From an uncultured Roseovarius sp. (GTDB lineage Bacteria; Pseudomonadota; Alphaproteobacteria; Rhodobacterales; Rhodobacteraceae): a stretch of DNA of 64,000 bases. Location of the stretch: NCBI GenBank assembly GCA_951812895.1, contig OX638333.1, positions 1,974,366-2,038,365 on the forward strand. Reading direction: 5' to 3'. Shown here in pieces: positions 32,872-41,467 of the stretch. The translations under genes and the position numbers were made by a program. A model generated the notes under the pieces. That model had not been told where the DNA came from and made no database searches. It saw only the letters and a list, made by a program, of their open reading frames with translations. The first letter of the stretch is position 1; every line of letters starts with the position of its first letter.

Positions 32872-34395
32872 ATGCCTGCACCAACGCTTACATTTTCCCA
32901 TGATCAGGCCGAGGCCCATGACCGCGTATCAGAGATGCTGCGCAGTGCTGGTGTGGATATTGACGAGGGGCTGCTGACCCCGCCACGCGAGGGCAAACAC
33001 AGTGTCATGGCTGTGACAGGTAAGGCCGGGTCGGGCAAAACGTTATTGTTAGCAGCGCTTTACCGGGCGTTGGAGGATGCCGGTGTTGAGGTGGTGTCAG
33101 GGGACTACGAATCCCGCCGCCGCAAGGAAAAGCGCAGCCTGGCTATTCTGGCGCCCACGAACAAGGCCGCAAGCGTGCTGCGGATGCGCGGCGTACCAGC
33201 CACGACCATTCACCGCATCCTTTATACGCCTGTTTACGACCCGGAATATGAACGCATCGCCGAATGGCTGGCCGGTCAGGGGGAACGGCCTGAGATTGAG
33301 GGATTGACCGATCAGGCACTGGACCGGGCGCATGCGTTTTATCAGAACAACAAGTCTATCCCCGGGGCACTGGCCGCGGCAGGGTTGCGGGGATCGGATT
33401 TCATCACCGGATGGAAGCGGCGCGAAGAACCGCTTGATATCGGGTTTGTCGATGAGAGTTCGATGCTGGATGAAAAGCAGTTTGAGGACTTGCAGGAGAT
33501 CTTTCCAACGTTGTTGCTGTTTGGAGATCCCGCGCAGCTGGCCCCAGTAAATCAATCCGGGTCGATGGTGTTCGACAAACTACCCGCCCCGGCGCGTATG
33601 GACCTGCACCGGGTGCATAGGCAGGAGGCGGATAATCCGATCCTTGATCTGGCGCATGCCCTGTCCGACCCTGATGTCGATTTTAACCGTTTTGAGCGAA
33701 TGGTTGAGGATGCGGCCAGCCGGGATGAGCGGGTCAAGCTGGCGCAGCGGGTTGAGGTTGACCTGATGGCGCGTAGTCCGGTTCTGGTCTGGCGCAATGT
33801 CACGCGCATCCGGTTGATCAATGCGTTTCGTTCGGTCCATGGTGCACCCGAAACAGCGTTGCTGGAAGGCGAGCCGCTGATTTGTGACGGGATTGAGCTG
33901 CCGCTCAAACACCGTAAAAAACGGCTTGATCTTGAGGCGCGGGGCCTGATCAAGGGCGCGCAGGTAATTTATCTTGAGCCCGGGCGCAAGCCGGGGTTTT
34001 CGCGGCTGCATGTGATCGGGGCTGAGGATCCGCAAGTTAGTGCCGCAAGCATCGTGAAGATTGAAAAGCCCGACGAGGAAGAACCGTTTATACCCTTTGC
34101 GGCACGCATGGGGGCGACGTTTCTGCATGGTGCGGCGGTTACAATTCACAAGGCGCAAGGCAGCCAGTGGCCCGATGTGCAGGTGTTTGCACCCGATATT
34201 TATGCGGCGTCGCGCACCGGACGTACAGAAGCCGGACAACCCTTGTGGAAACGGTTGGCCTATGTCGCGATCACCCGGGCAGAGGAGCGTCTGCACTGGG
34301 TCGTGCGCAATCGCTTGTCGAAACCGACCGGGCCGCTAAGGGTAGATGATTTGCGGGTGGTGCCTGTGCCATTGGAACTGGAGGCTGAGATATGA
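32872..34395 (+). CDS. RecD-like ATP-dependent DNA helicase
   Basis: 507 residues. Superfamily 1 motifs in order: Walker A 'GKAGSGKT' at 50-57, motif Ia 'LAPTNKAASVLRMRG', motif II 'IGFVDESSML', motif III 'LLLFGDPAQLAPV', then 'HRVHRQEADNPILDLA', and at the end 'GAAVTIHKAQGSQWPDVQVF' (UvrD_C_2) with 'AYVAITRAEERLHWVV'. This is the RecD/exonuclease-V-alpha type without RecBC partners, as in the short RecD2-like proteins common in alphaproteobacteria. It probably acts in DNA repair or recombination. The SDR gene overlaps its stop by four bases (ATGA). Confidence 0.9.
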   Translation: MPAPTLTFSHDQAEAHDRVSEMLRSAGVDIDEGLLTPPREGKHSVMAVTGKAGSGKTLLLAALYRALEDAGVEVVSGDYESRRRKEKRSLAILAPTNKAASVLRMRGVPATTIHRILYTPVYDPEYERIAEWLAGQGERPEIEGLTDQALDRAHAFYQNNKSIPGALAAAGLRGSDFITGWKRREEPLDIGFVDESSMLDEKQFEDLQEIFPTLLLFGDPAQLAPVNQSGSMVFDKLPAPARMDLHRVHRQEADNPILDLAHALSDPDVDFNRFERMVEDAASRDERVKLAQRVEVDLMARSPVLVWRNVTRIRLINAFRSVHGAPETALLEGEPLICDGIELPLKHRKKRLDLEARGLIKGAQVIYLEPGRKPGFSRLHVIGAEDPQVSAASIVKIEKPDEEEPFIPFAARMGATFLHGAAVTIHKAQGSQWPDVQVFAPDIYAASRTGRTEAGQPLWKRLAYVAITRAEERLHWVVRNRLSKPTGPLRVDDLRVVPVPLELEAEI

Positions 34396-35126
34396 GAACC
34401 ATTTTGATTACAGGTGCGAGTTCCGGCATCGGGGCGGCAACAGCCAATAAGTTTTTGGATGCCGGGTGGTGTGTTGGTCTGATTGCACGTCGGGTGGACC
34501 GGTTGAAAGCCTTGGCCGAGGGACGCGAGAACGCCATTGTTCTGGCCGCGGATGTCACCGATGCAGCGGCGATGAAGGCAGCGTTTGACCAGTTTATTGG
34601 TCAGACCGGGCGTTTGGATGTTCTCTTTAACAATGCCGGGATTTTTGGCCCCGGGGCGGTGCCGGATGAAGTTCCGCTGGCCGGGTTCGAAGAGGTGCTG
34701 AACGTCAATATCAGGGGGATGTTCATTGCCGCACAGCTGGCCTTTGCACAGATGCGCAGGCAATCCCCGCAAGGGGGGCGGATCATCAACAACGGGTCTT
34801 TGTCAGCGCATAATCCGCGGCCGGGTTCGATCTGCTACACGACTTCGAAACACGCTATCACTGGTATGACGCGGAGCCTTTCGCTGGATGGGCGGCCGTA
34901 TGATATTGCCTGCGGACAGATCGATATCGGCAATGCGAAGACCGAGCTGGTCGAGGATTTGAACGCGCGTATCTTGGCAGAGAACTCAGAGGCTGAATTG
35001 ATGCCGATGATGGACGTTGCGAACGCGGCAAATTCGGTTCTGCATATGGCGGGTATGCCGCTGTCGGCGAATGTGCAGTTTATGACCGTGATGGCAACAA
35101 AGATGCCTTATATCGGCCGGGGGTAG
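34392..35126 (+). CDS. Short-chain dehydrogenase/reductase (SDR)
   Basis: 244 residues. The cofactor motif T-G-x3-G-x-G is 'TGASSGIGAAT' at the N-terminus; 'DVLFNNAGIFGPG' carries NNAG. The catalytic tetrad region is 'NNGSLSAHNPRPGS' and Y-x3-K in 'CYTTSKHAITG'. The loss of an acidic residue at the end of strand 2 ('LIARRVDRL' has Arg) suggests NADP preference. The substrate is unknown. It overlaps the helicase stop (ATGA), so the two are coexpressed, but no shared function is apparent. Confidence 0.9.
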   Translation: MRTILITGASSGIGAATANKFLDAGWCVGLIARRVDRLKALAEGRENAIVLAADVTDAAAMKAAFDQFIGQTGRLDVLFNNAGIFGPGAVPDEVPLAGFEEVLNVNIRGMFIAAQLAFAQMRRQSPQGGRIINNGSLSAHNPRPGSICYTTSKHAITGMTRSLSLDGRPYDIACGQIDIGNAKTELVEDLNARILAENSEAELMPMMDVANAANSVLHMAGMPLSANVQFMTVMATKMPYIGRG

Positions 35127-35296
35127 GAGAGGTGGGCGAACAATCCTTACGATCCTAGTTTGGCACGGCGCTTGTCAAATTTGGTTGCTTGAGTGACCCT
35201 ATGTGTGATGCAGCGGCCTCGCATGGTTCAACTATTTCTAAGTTTCCAGTTCAAATCCCCATGCCGCCGAGCTGATCAACTCAGAAAGGAACTACT

Positions 35297-35668
35297 ATGA
35301 AGAAGTTCAAGATATTTGCAATCTCATTGGCTATGAGTTTGTGCGTTAGCGGCCCATCAGTGGCCGACCCTTCTCACATGTACGGGACATGGGTGAGTGT
35401 GGATCAGCAGTGCATTTATGATGGCGGCATTCCTTCAAGTGCTGCCTTTACGATCAGCCGCTACAAAATTGAGTATTTTGAACAGAGTTGCGAAAACCTG
35501 GAAACCCCTTTGGTCAGTGATGACACGGCCACAGTGAAATACGTTCTGGTGTGTGACGATGGGATCGAAACACAGACGCAGACGACAACATTTCACCTGA
35601 GCGATGATGACGTGTTGACGGTTTATTCAGAGAACGCCCCTTCGTTCACAGCCAAAAGATGCGAATAG
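35297..35668 (+). CDS. Small secreted cysteine-containing protein, paralogue A
   Basis: 123 residues with signal peptide 'FKIFAISLAMSLCVSGPSVA'. The mature part begins 'DPSHMYGTWVSVDQQC' and contains 'YKIEYFEQSCENLETPL' and the C-terminal 'TAKRC'. Its order of Cys and 'YGT' matches the next gene (35759), so the two are tandem duplicates. Ribosome site GAAAGGAA precedes the ATG. I recognise no family; four or more cysteines suggest disulfides in the periplasm. The function is unknown. Confidence 0.7.
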   Translation: MKKFKIFAISLAMSLCVSGPSVADPSHMYGTWVSVDQQCIYDGGIPSSAAFTISRYKIEYFEQSCENLETPLVSDDTATVKYVLVCDDGIETQTQTTTFHLSDDDVLTVYSENAPSFTAKRCE

Positions 35669-35758
35669 ACCCGCCGGATTTTTCCCATACGGTTATAGCT
35701 CTGGGTGTTTGAACAAATGCAGGTTAGGCTTGCTCTTGCGCCATATTGGGAGATCGCA

Positions 35759-36130
35759 GTGAAAAACCTTTTGAAGTCAGGAATAATAGCGGCGGGCGTT
35801 TTTTGTGCGACCGCGGCAGGTGCCACAGACTATTCGTCTCTTTACGGTACCTATTCGCTGCCGGGTGAGAGTTGCGATGAATGGAATCCCAGCGAAAGTA
35901 TTATGGTGGTGGCCAAGGGCCGCGTCGAATTTCTCGAGGTCGGATGTGATGTTCAAGGCAATCCCGGTGAACTTTCCAAAGACACCTACCGGTTTGAACT
36001 AAGTTGTAGTGGGATCGACAGTGGACCATGGGAGTCTGTGCTGGTTCTACAGGCAGAGCCGGACGAAATGGTGATGCAGACTTTTGAAGAATATGATCCG
36101 GTTCAGCACCTCAAGCGTTGCCCGCATTGA
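35759..36130 (+). CDS. Small secreted cysteine-containing protein, paralogue B
   Basis: 123 residues, the same length as paralogue A, if the GTG at 35759 is used. It has GGGAG six bases upstream and gives a proper signal peptide ('LLKSGIIAAGVFCATAAGA'). A further in-frame ATG at 35705 would add a non-signal leader. The mature part keeps 'SLYGTYSLPGESC', 'GRVEFLEVGCDVQGN', 'LSKDTYRFELSC' and a C-terminal 'LKRC', which line up with paralogue A. The function is unknown. Confidence 0.68.
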   Translation: MKNLLKSGIIAAGVFCATAAGATDYSSLYGTYSLPGESCDEWNPSESIMVVAKGRVEFLEVGCDVQGNPGELSKDTYRFELSCSGIDSGPWESVLVLQAEPDEMVMQTFEEYDPVQHLKRCPH

Positions 36131-36248
36131 AACCTTGGTAACAACGCATGTTCCAGGATGCAGGATCAGTCGAATTTGGTTCAGTCAGCAGCATGATTGT
36201 TCTGGCGAGTTCAAAAACGCCCGCTGGTCGCAAAACAGGAAGATAGAA

Positions 36249-36692
36249 ATGCTAAATAAAATATCGATGAAGTTAGCAACAATCCTTGCTGTTCAAGGGG
36301 CAAGCACATTCCCGGCCTCTGCGGATACCTGGTGGGAGATTGGTGATCAGACGCTCTATTTTGAAGACGGCATCGATGGCATGGGCGTGCTTGTTTATTT
36401 GACCGACACCAACGAGCCCAATCCCAACTTCAAACTGTTCATTGGTGAAATGGAAGATATCTATTTCGGGCGCAAAGACTATGAGGCACGCGCATATTAC
36501 GGCTACATGGCCAACTATGCGTCGGATCAAGATTGTGGACCCAGCCGGGTTGATGCCTATGGCCAAAGCTATTCCAACTGGAGCTATGCCGAACTCACCT
36601 TTGGTGCGGACTGGCAGCACTTTACGCTGGTTCTGGATCATTGTGGGGAGGGCGACTACATCGAAACACTTCAGGGAACGCCCGGCCAGTAA
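36249..36692 (+). CDS. Small secreted protein of unknown function
   Basis: 147 residues from ATG 36249, preceded by AGGAAG. A signal peptide ('KLATILAVQGASTFPASA') leads to a mature domain with 'WWEIGDQTLYFEDGIDGMGV' and 'YASDQDCGPSRVDAYGQSYS'. Two cysteines could pair ('QDC' and 'LDHC'). It follows the paralogue pair on the same strand but does not align with it. No family is recognised. Confidence 0.65.
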   Translation: MLNKISMKLATILAVQGASTFPASADTWWEIGDQTLYFEDGIDGMGVLVYLTDTNEPNPNFKLFIGEMEDIYFGRKDYEARAYYGYMANYASDQDCGPSRVDAYGQSYSNWSYAELTFGADWQHFTLVLDHCGEGDYIETLQGTPGQ

Positions 36693-36699
36693 GTTGAAA

Positions 36700-36725
36700 G
36701 GGTTTAGAGTAGGAGCGCTAAACCC
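36700..36725. terminator. Bidirectional hairpin between converging genes
   Basis: GGGTTTAG (36700-36707) pairs perfectly with CTAAACCC (36718-36725). On the minus strand it is followed by TTTCAACTT, so it suits the end of the DUF1989-GcvT gene and probably both transcripts. Confidence 0.75.
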
Positions 36726-36734
36726 GTCGGCGCC

Positions 36735-39113
36735 TCAGCCATAATTGCCTTTGACGCGCTCCTTGGTCGGATCAAAATGCGGGAAGGGCACGATTTTTGC
36801 CTTTAGCCGTTTTTGTAGGCCGTCCAATTGCCCAATTTCGATTTCGGCGCCGAGTTCGGCGTGTGTGATTGACACCCGCGCCAGCGCGATGTTTTTACCA
36901 AGCACCGGGGATTTCATTGCTGATGTGATCTCTCCGACCTGTGCTTTGCCGATGCGTATGCAATCGCCCGGGGAGGCAGGAACGCCACCTTCGAGTTCTA
37001 GCCCAACCAGTTTGCGATGTGGATGAGCCTTGCGCTCTTCCAATGCGGTGCGGCCGATAAAGTCATCTTCCTTAGATTTCAGTGGAACGGTGAAACCGAT
37101 ACCAGCCTCCCATGGGTCGGTCTGATCATCAAATTCAGAGCCGGCGAAAATCAGGCCGGCTTCAATCCGCACCATATCCAGTGCGGCCAGACCAAAGGGG
37201 ACCATGCCCATCGGTTCGCCCACTTTCCAGATGGCATCGAACACTTCAACCGCGTCACGCGGATGACAGAAAACTTCGTAGCCTAATTCACCTGAGTAAC
37301 CTGCGCGACCGATGACTACGGCCTTGCCTTGAACATCGCCTAAACGTGCCACGGCAAACCGGAACATCCCTAGCTCTTCAACAGTGGGCACAGTCGGGGC
37401 GGTATAGAACACCTCTTTCAGGATATCCCGGCTGAGCGGCCCTTGAATGGCGACGTTATGTAATTGATCGGTTGAGCTGCGTACCCAGGCGTTCAGCCCC
37501 ATCTTGCGTGCCTGTTCTTTTAGCCACAGACCAGAATCGTCATTTCCGCCAATCCAACGGAAATTTGTTTCTCCCAGACGGAACACAGTGCCGTCGTCGA
37601 TCATCCCACCATGTTCGTAGCACATGGCCGTATAGACGAGCTGACCCACAGCCAGTTTTTTCATGTTGCGGGTGACGCAGGCCTGCATCAGCTTTTCAGC
37701 ATCCGGGCCGGTCACTTCGTATTTACGCAAGGGCGACAAATCCATGATCGCCGCTTTTTCTCGGCAGGCCCAGTATTCTGCAATCGCACCATGGTTGGCC
37801 ATCTGGTTGGGTAGCCAATAGCCTGAATACTCGACGAAATCGCGGGTATGACGTGCAAAGCACTCGTGAAATCCGGTTTGCTTGGTTTCTTCCAAGTCTG
37901 CCTCCGCTGATTTTCTGTAGCCGACAGAGCGGCTGAAATCTTCGTCCGCATGGTAGGTGCGGACCTGAATGTCGGTGGGGTTCCAGCCGTTGGCCGGGTC
38001 TACGTCGCACGGGCAGGCGCTGGAAATGCAGACCAGATCGGTCTGTGCCTGCAAGAGAACATAATCGCCGGGGCGCGACCAAGGGTCGTCCATGCCGATT
38101 GCGTTTGTGTCATCCAGCATAGTGTTGAAAAAGAAATTAATTGCGGGCCAGCCGCCGCGTGGACGAATACCATACTGAGCCAGATCCTTGTTCATGTTGT
38201 CAGAACAGTTCACATGGCCCGGATAACCCAGATCCTCGTAATACCGTGCCGTGCAGGCCAACCCAAAAGTGTCGTGACGCCCGCATGTGTCGCGAACGAT
38301 TTCAACCAGAGGTTCCTGATCACTGCTCCAGTACTTCGAGAATATGCCGGGGAGAGGATAGAGATTTCCCATCAACGCACGCGTGGTTGTCGGATCAATC
38401 TCGCGTTCAAGGCCCTTGTCCAGAGCCCGTGCTGAAAAGGCCTGAAAATCCGAACATTCCCGCCCCTGCACATCCAGAATCTGGATGTATTCGCCCTTTT
38501 TGACCTCATAGCTTTTGGCCTGTCCGGGCAGAATGTTGAAATCGACCAGCGGGTCGGCCAGAGGGTCAGGTGGTGCAAGTTCACCTTTTGGCAGTCCAGG
38601 GTCAGCGCGTCGGATGTAGAGTACAAGATCACTGGGCGGGTTTTGTTCGCCCGGATGCATGGGTCCGCCGGGTGCTGCGACGATCAACAAACCGTCGCTA
38701 CCCGAGAAGAACGTCGCCATATCTCCGGGTACGGAGCCTTCATCGAAAATTTTGACGGCTTCCGCGCGCCCCAGATCAAAGCCCGCTGTTTCCAGCGCCG
38801 CAGCGACCCTGGCCCCTGATTCTGAACCATTGGCCAGAACGGAGATTACGCCATCAGGCCTGCCCATCGCAGATGCGCCCAGCATTCCGGCGTCAGATTT
38901 TCCGTCTGGGGTGAAAAAGACCAGTTCTCCGGGCTGCAATCCGTCACGATCAAGCACCGAAATCTCATCACCATTGTAGATCGGGACCGCACGCGAACCA
39001 CCACCGGGAATGGGATGGCGTTCTGTTCCATGCGGCAGGATTGGCAAACCCGGTGTGACCACACCTGCGCGTTCATAAGGGACTTCAAATGTTGGCCGGT
39101 AATTGTAGTTCAT
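36735..39113 (-). CDS. DUF1989 (urea-carboxylase-associated) - GcvT aminomethyltransferase fusion
   Basis: 792 residues. Residues 1-180 resemble a first, partial DUF1989-like segment ('PGGGSRAVPIYNGDEISVLD'). Residues ~190-400 are a fuller one ('GRECSDFQAFSARALDKGLE', 'DTCGRHDTFGLACTARYY', 'HVNCSDNMNKDLAQYG') with Cys/His residues that may hold metal. The last ~380 residues form a folate-dependent GcvT/DmdA-type domain with 'GGMIDDGTVFRLGE', the catalytic-Asp region, and 'GYSGELGYEVFCHP'. Such domains move a methyl or methylene group to tetrahydrofolate. As last gene after proX-proV-proW-type genes and a cupin, it probably demethylates the imported betaine- or DMSP-like compound. The fusion order is unusual. 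Confidence 0.85.
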   Translation of the reverse strand: MNYNYRPTFEVPYERAGVVTPGLPILPHGTERHPIPGGGSRAVPIYNGDEISVLDRDGLQPGELVFFTPDGKSDAGMLGASAMGRPDGVISVLANGSESGARVAAALETAGFDLGRAEAVKIFDEGSVPGDMATFFSGSDGLLIVAAPGGPMHPGEQNPPSDLVLYIRRADPGLPKGELAPPDPLADPLVDFNILPGQAKSYEVKKGEYIQILDVQGRECSDFQAFSARALDKGLEREIDPTTTRALMGNLYPLPGIFSKYWSSDQEPLVEIVRDTCGRHDTFGLACTARYYEDLGYPGHVNCSDNMNKDLAQYGIRPRGGWPAINFFFNTMLDDTNAIGMDDPWSRPGDYVLLQAQTDLVCISSACPCDVDPANGWNPTDIQVRTYHADEDFSRSVGYRKSAEADLEETKQTGFHECFARHTRDFVEYSGYWLPNQMANHGAIAEYWACREKAAIMDLSPLRKYEVTGPDAEKLMQACVTRNMKKLAVGQLVYTAMCYEHGGMIDDGTVFRLGETNFRWIGGNDDSGLWLKEQARKMGLNAWVRSSTDQLHNVAIQGPLSRDILKEVFYTAPTVPTVEELGMFRFAVARLGDVQGKAVVIGRAGYSGELGYEVFCHPRDAVEVFDAIWKVGEPMGMVPFGLAALDMVRIEAGLIFAGSEFDDQTDPWEAGIGFTVPLKSKEDDFIGRTALEERKAHPHRKLVGLELEGGVPASPGDCIRIGKAQVGEITSAMKSPVLGKNIALARVSITHAELGAEIEIGQLDGLQKRLKAKIVPFPHFDPTKERVKGNYG

Positions 39114-39118
39114 GGCCC

Positions 39119-39493
39119 CTACTCCAGTTCCCCGGCAGAGATGTCTTCGACGATTCCGCGGTGGGTTACGACAATTTTGCAGCCAGATGGCGAATGGCTT
39201 TCATGCGCTGACCCGCCCGAAAGCGAGACAAACTCGCCAGCGCGGTAGGTTGTGCCGTCACAATCCACAAGGTCACCTTCAACCATGTAGAACTCTTCTG
39301 GTCCGGTGTGACGATGCGGATTCGAAACAGAGCCGGGCGCCATGATCATAAGGTAACTGCCCTGACCGGTGGCGCGGTCATAGGAAATGTTGCGCCACCA
39401 GACATCCTGATCCGGAAGTCCTTCCATTTGCATCCGTTCAAACCCATCGGGATTGAAATCGACAACCGTCCTGTGATCAGCGAGTGCACCCAT
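39119..39493 (-). CDS. Cupin-domain protein in the betaine-type operon
   Basis: 124 residues, one cupin barrel. Motif 1 is 'PGSVSNPHRHTGPEEFYMVE' (G-x5-H-x-H-x3-4-E) and motif 2 is 'GEFVSLSGGSAHESHSP' (x-P-x-G-x2-H-like). The His/Glu metal ligands are present, so a metal-bound enzyme or ligand sensor is possible. It overlaps the permease stop by one base and ends five bases before the DUF1989-GcvT gene, so it is part of one operon. It may be an auxiliary enzyme (isomerase, dioxygenase or lyase) for the imported compound; this is inference. Confidence 0.85.
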   Translation of the reverse strand: MGALADHRTVVDFNPDGFERMQMEGLPDQDVWWRNISYDRATGQGSYLMIMAPGSVSNPHRHTGPEEFYMVEGDLVDCDGTTYRAGEFVSLSGGSAHESHSPSGCKIVVTHRGIVEDISAGELE

Positions 39494-41466
39494 CAGCCAA
39501 GTCCAAGTAGTTTCTTACGTTTTTCTGCCCAACTCATGATCGTGAGATCAAAAGTCAACGCCATGAGAGAGACGTTCATACCCAGCACGAAGTTTTTACC
39601 CAGATCAGTGCCTGCCAAAGTGCGCTGAAGTTCCTGGCCCAAATCCTGCGTGCCGATGAAGGCCGCGATGATCACCATGAAGAAGGCGAACATTATGGCC
39701 TGATTAAAGCCCACGGCCATTGTCGGCAGGGCAAGAGGCAGTTGCACACTCACCAGTTTTTGCCTGCGGGTGGAACCGGACATATCGGCGGCCTCAGTCA
39801 TTTCGCCGGGTACGCCGCGCAAGCCTTCGATCGTGTAGCGGGTCAGTGGCACCGTAGTGAAAATCACAATCGACAGCACCACTGTCACGTCTGAGACCCC
39901 GAACAGCATGATTGCTGGCAACAGGTAGATGAAGCTGGGAAAGGTTTGTGCTGTGTCGCAGACAAGCAGGATACGATTAGCCCACTTTTCGCTTCGCGCC
40001 GCAAAGATGCCTAGCGGAATGCCGATGAACATTGACAGGATTACCGCCGAAATCACGGCATAGAGTGTGATCACTGATCGATCCCACCAGCCGCTAAATG
40101 CTACGACAGTAAAGAAAATCGCTGCAAATATGGCGGGGCGCTTCCCACCCAGCCAATAGGTCCCTGCAACAACCATCAGAATAAAGGCAGGTGTCGGGAT
40201 CCACAGGAGGGCGTTTCGGAAGGGGATCAACACATAGACGATCAGGAAATCGCCGATAAATCCGGTCGTCGCCTTTACCGCACCGATGTTCAGGAATCCC
40301 TTGATTGCCCGGTCGATTTCTTTGCCCTGAGACAAAGACTGCTTACGGCCAACAGTATCAAGAATGCCGATGAACTGTGCAACGATCAGGAAGAACACGA
40401 AAGCTGCTACTGCAATGACAAGATATTTGTGACGTACCCACCAAGGCGTTCCACGCTCGAAGTGCTCGGGCAGCTTGGCAACCCACGCCTTGGACATCCG
40501 GTCCAACGTAACCGCGATCAACACGATGGTGACGCCAATTTCGAATGACCGGCCCAGTTTGAAGCTGTTCATCATTGCAAGCAGTTTGCCACCCAATCCG
40601 GGCATGCCGATGAAAGCAGTCAAAACAACCATCGCCAGGCAGAGCATGATCACCTGGTTTACACCCACCAGAATCTCGGTTCGAGCCGACGGGATATAGA
40701 CCCTTGTCAGCATCTGAAAGCGGGTTGACCCGCACATTTTACCAGCCTCAATGATTTCGGGCGATACCCGTTTCAGACCAAGTGTGGTCATCAGAACCAT
40801 CGGCGGAATGGCATAGATCGTCGTCGCTATTGCTCCCGCCGTCGGGCCCACTTTGAAAAAGATCACCGCGGGCAGGAGGTAGGTGAAGAATGGAATAGTT
40901 TGTAGTATCGCCAGAATCGGTTTGATCGCCCGGTCGAACCATCCCCATTTCCATGCGGCGATCCCCAGAAGCAGCCCGAGCGTAAAGGCCATTGGCGCAG
41001 CTACCGCTAGAACTGAAAGGGTTTGCATGGCAATTTTCCACTGCCCGACAAGTGCGGTCCACACAAAGGTGCCACCACCCAGAAGGGCCATACGCCAACC
41101 ACCTAGATAGTATCCAATGACCGCTGCAACTGCTGCAACTGTTGCCCATGGCACAGGCCCGATAAACGGCCAGCGATGCTTGCCTTCAAGCAGGTTCGCA
41201 GTGAGCCCTAACATGAAATCAAGCGGTCCTTCGGCGAACCAGCGTGTAAGCTTGGCCAGTTTCAGGTCTTCGATCAGAAAATCAAAAAAAGTATCCAGCC
41301 AATTTGCCAGAGGCGGAATCCATGCTTCAGGAATTCGGATTAGAAACTCCGGAAGGAACGGTTTAGCAAGGCACAGCAGCACTGCGATGCCTAGTATGAT
41401 TTGAAAAATGCGAGTTGTGGAAAGGCCGCTGACCGCGGGCTTTAAATCTGTTGCTGCATCGGCCAT
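39493..41466 (-). CDS. Fused dual-domain betaine/proline-type ABC permease (ProW-like)
   Basis: 657 residues, about twice a normal ProW. Two complete permease units lie in tandem. The first has the ATPase contact loop 'SPEIIEAGKMCGSTRFQ' followed by 'LVGVNQVIMLCLAMVVLTAF'. The second has 'PGEMTEAADMSGSTRRQ' followed by 'VGFNQAIMFAFFMVIIAAF'. These EAA-like loops with 'AGKMCGST/AADMSGST' are the glycine-betaine/proline-betaine family signature. Such fused permeases occur in roseobacter betaine systems. It forms the membrane channel with the ATPase at 41468 and receives substrate from the binding protein at 42661. Confidence 0.92.
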   Translation of the reverse strand: MADAATDLKPAVSGLSTTRIFQIILGIAVLLCLAKPFLPEFLIRIPEAWIPPLANWLDTFFDFLIEDLKLAKLTRWFAEGPLDFMLGLTANLLEGKHRWPFIGPVPWATVAAVAAVIGYYLGGWRMALLGGGTFVWTALVGQWKIAMQTLSVLAVAAPMAFTLGLLLGIAAWKWGWFDRAIKPILAILQTIPFFTYLLPAVIFFKVGPTAGAIATTIYAIPPMVLMTTLGLKRVSPEIIEAGKMCGSTRFQMLTRVYIPSARTEILVGVNQVIMLCLAMVVLTAFIGMPGLGGKLLAMMNSFKLGRSFEIGVTIVLIAVTLDRMSKAWVAKLPEHFERGTPWWVRHKYLVIAVAAFVFFLIVAQFIGILDTVGRKQSLSQGKEIDRAIKGFLNIGAVKATTGFIGDFLIVYVLIPFRNALLWIPTPAFILMVVAGTYWLGGKRPAIFAAIFFTVVAFSGWWDRSVITLYAVISAVILSMFIGIPLGIFAARSEKWANRILLVCDTAQTFPSFIYLLPAIMLFGVSDVTVVLSIVIFTTVPLTRYTIEGLRGVPGEMTEAADMSGSTRRQKLVSVQLPLALPTMAVGFNQAIMFAFFMVIIAAFIGTQDLGQELQRTLAGTDLGKNFVLGMNVSLMALTFDLTIMSWAEKRKKLLGLG

Positions 41467-41467
41467 A

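Noticed and set aside
35245-35275. tRNA-like T-loop sequence (GTTCAAATC)
   Set aside because: The flanking five-base stems do not pair and no acceptor or anticodon arms are found.
36735-39113. Assignment of the GcvT-type protein as DmdA (DMSP demethylase)
   Set aside because: The DUF1989-like N-terminal parts and 792-residue length do not fit DmdA (about 370); only a general methyl-transfer role is supported.
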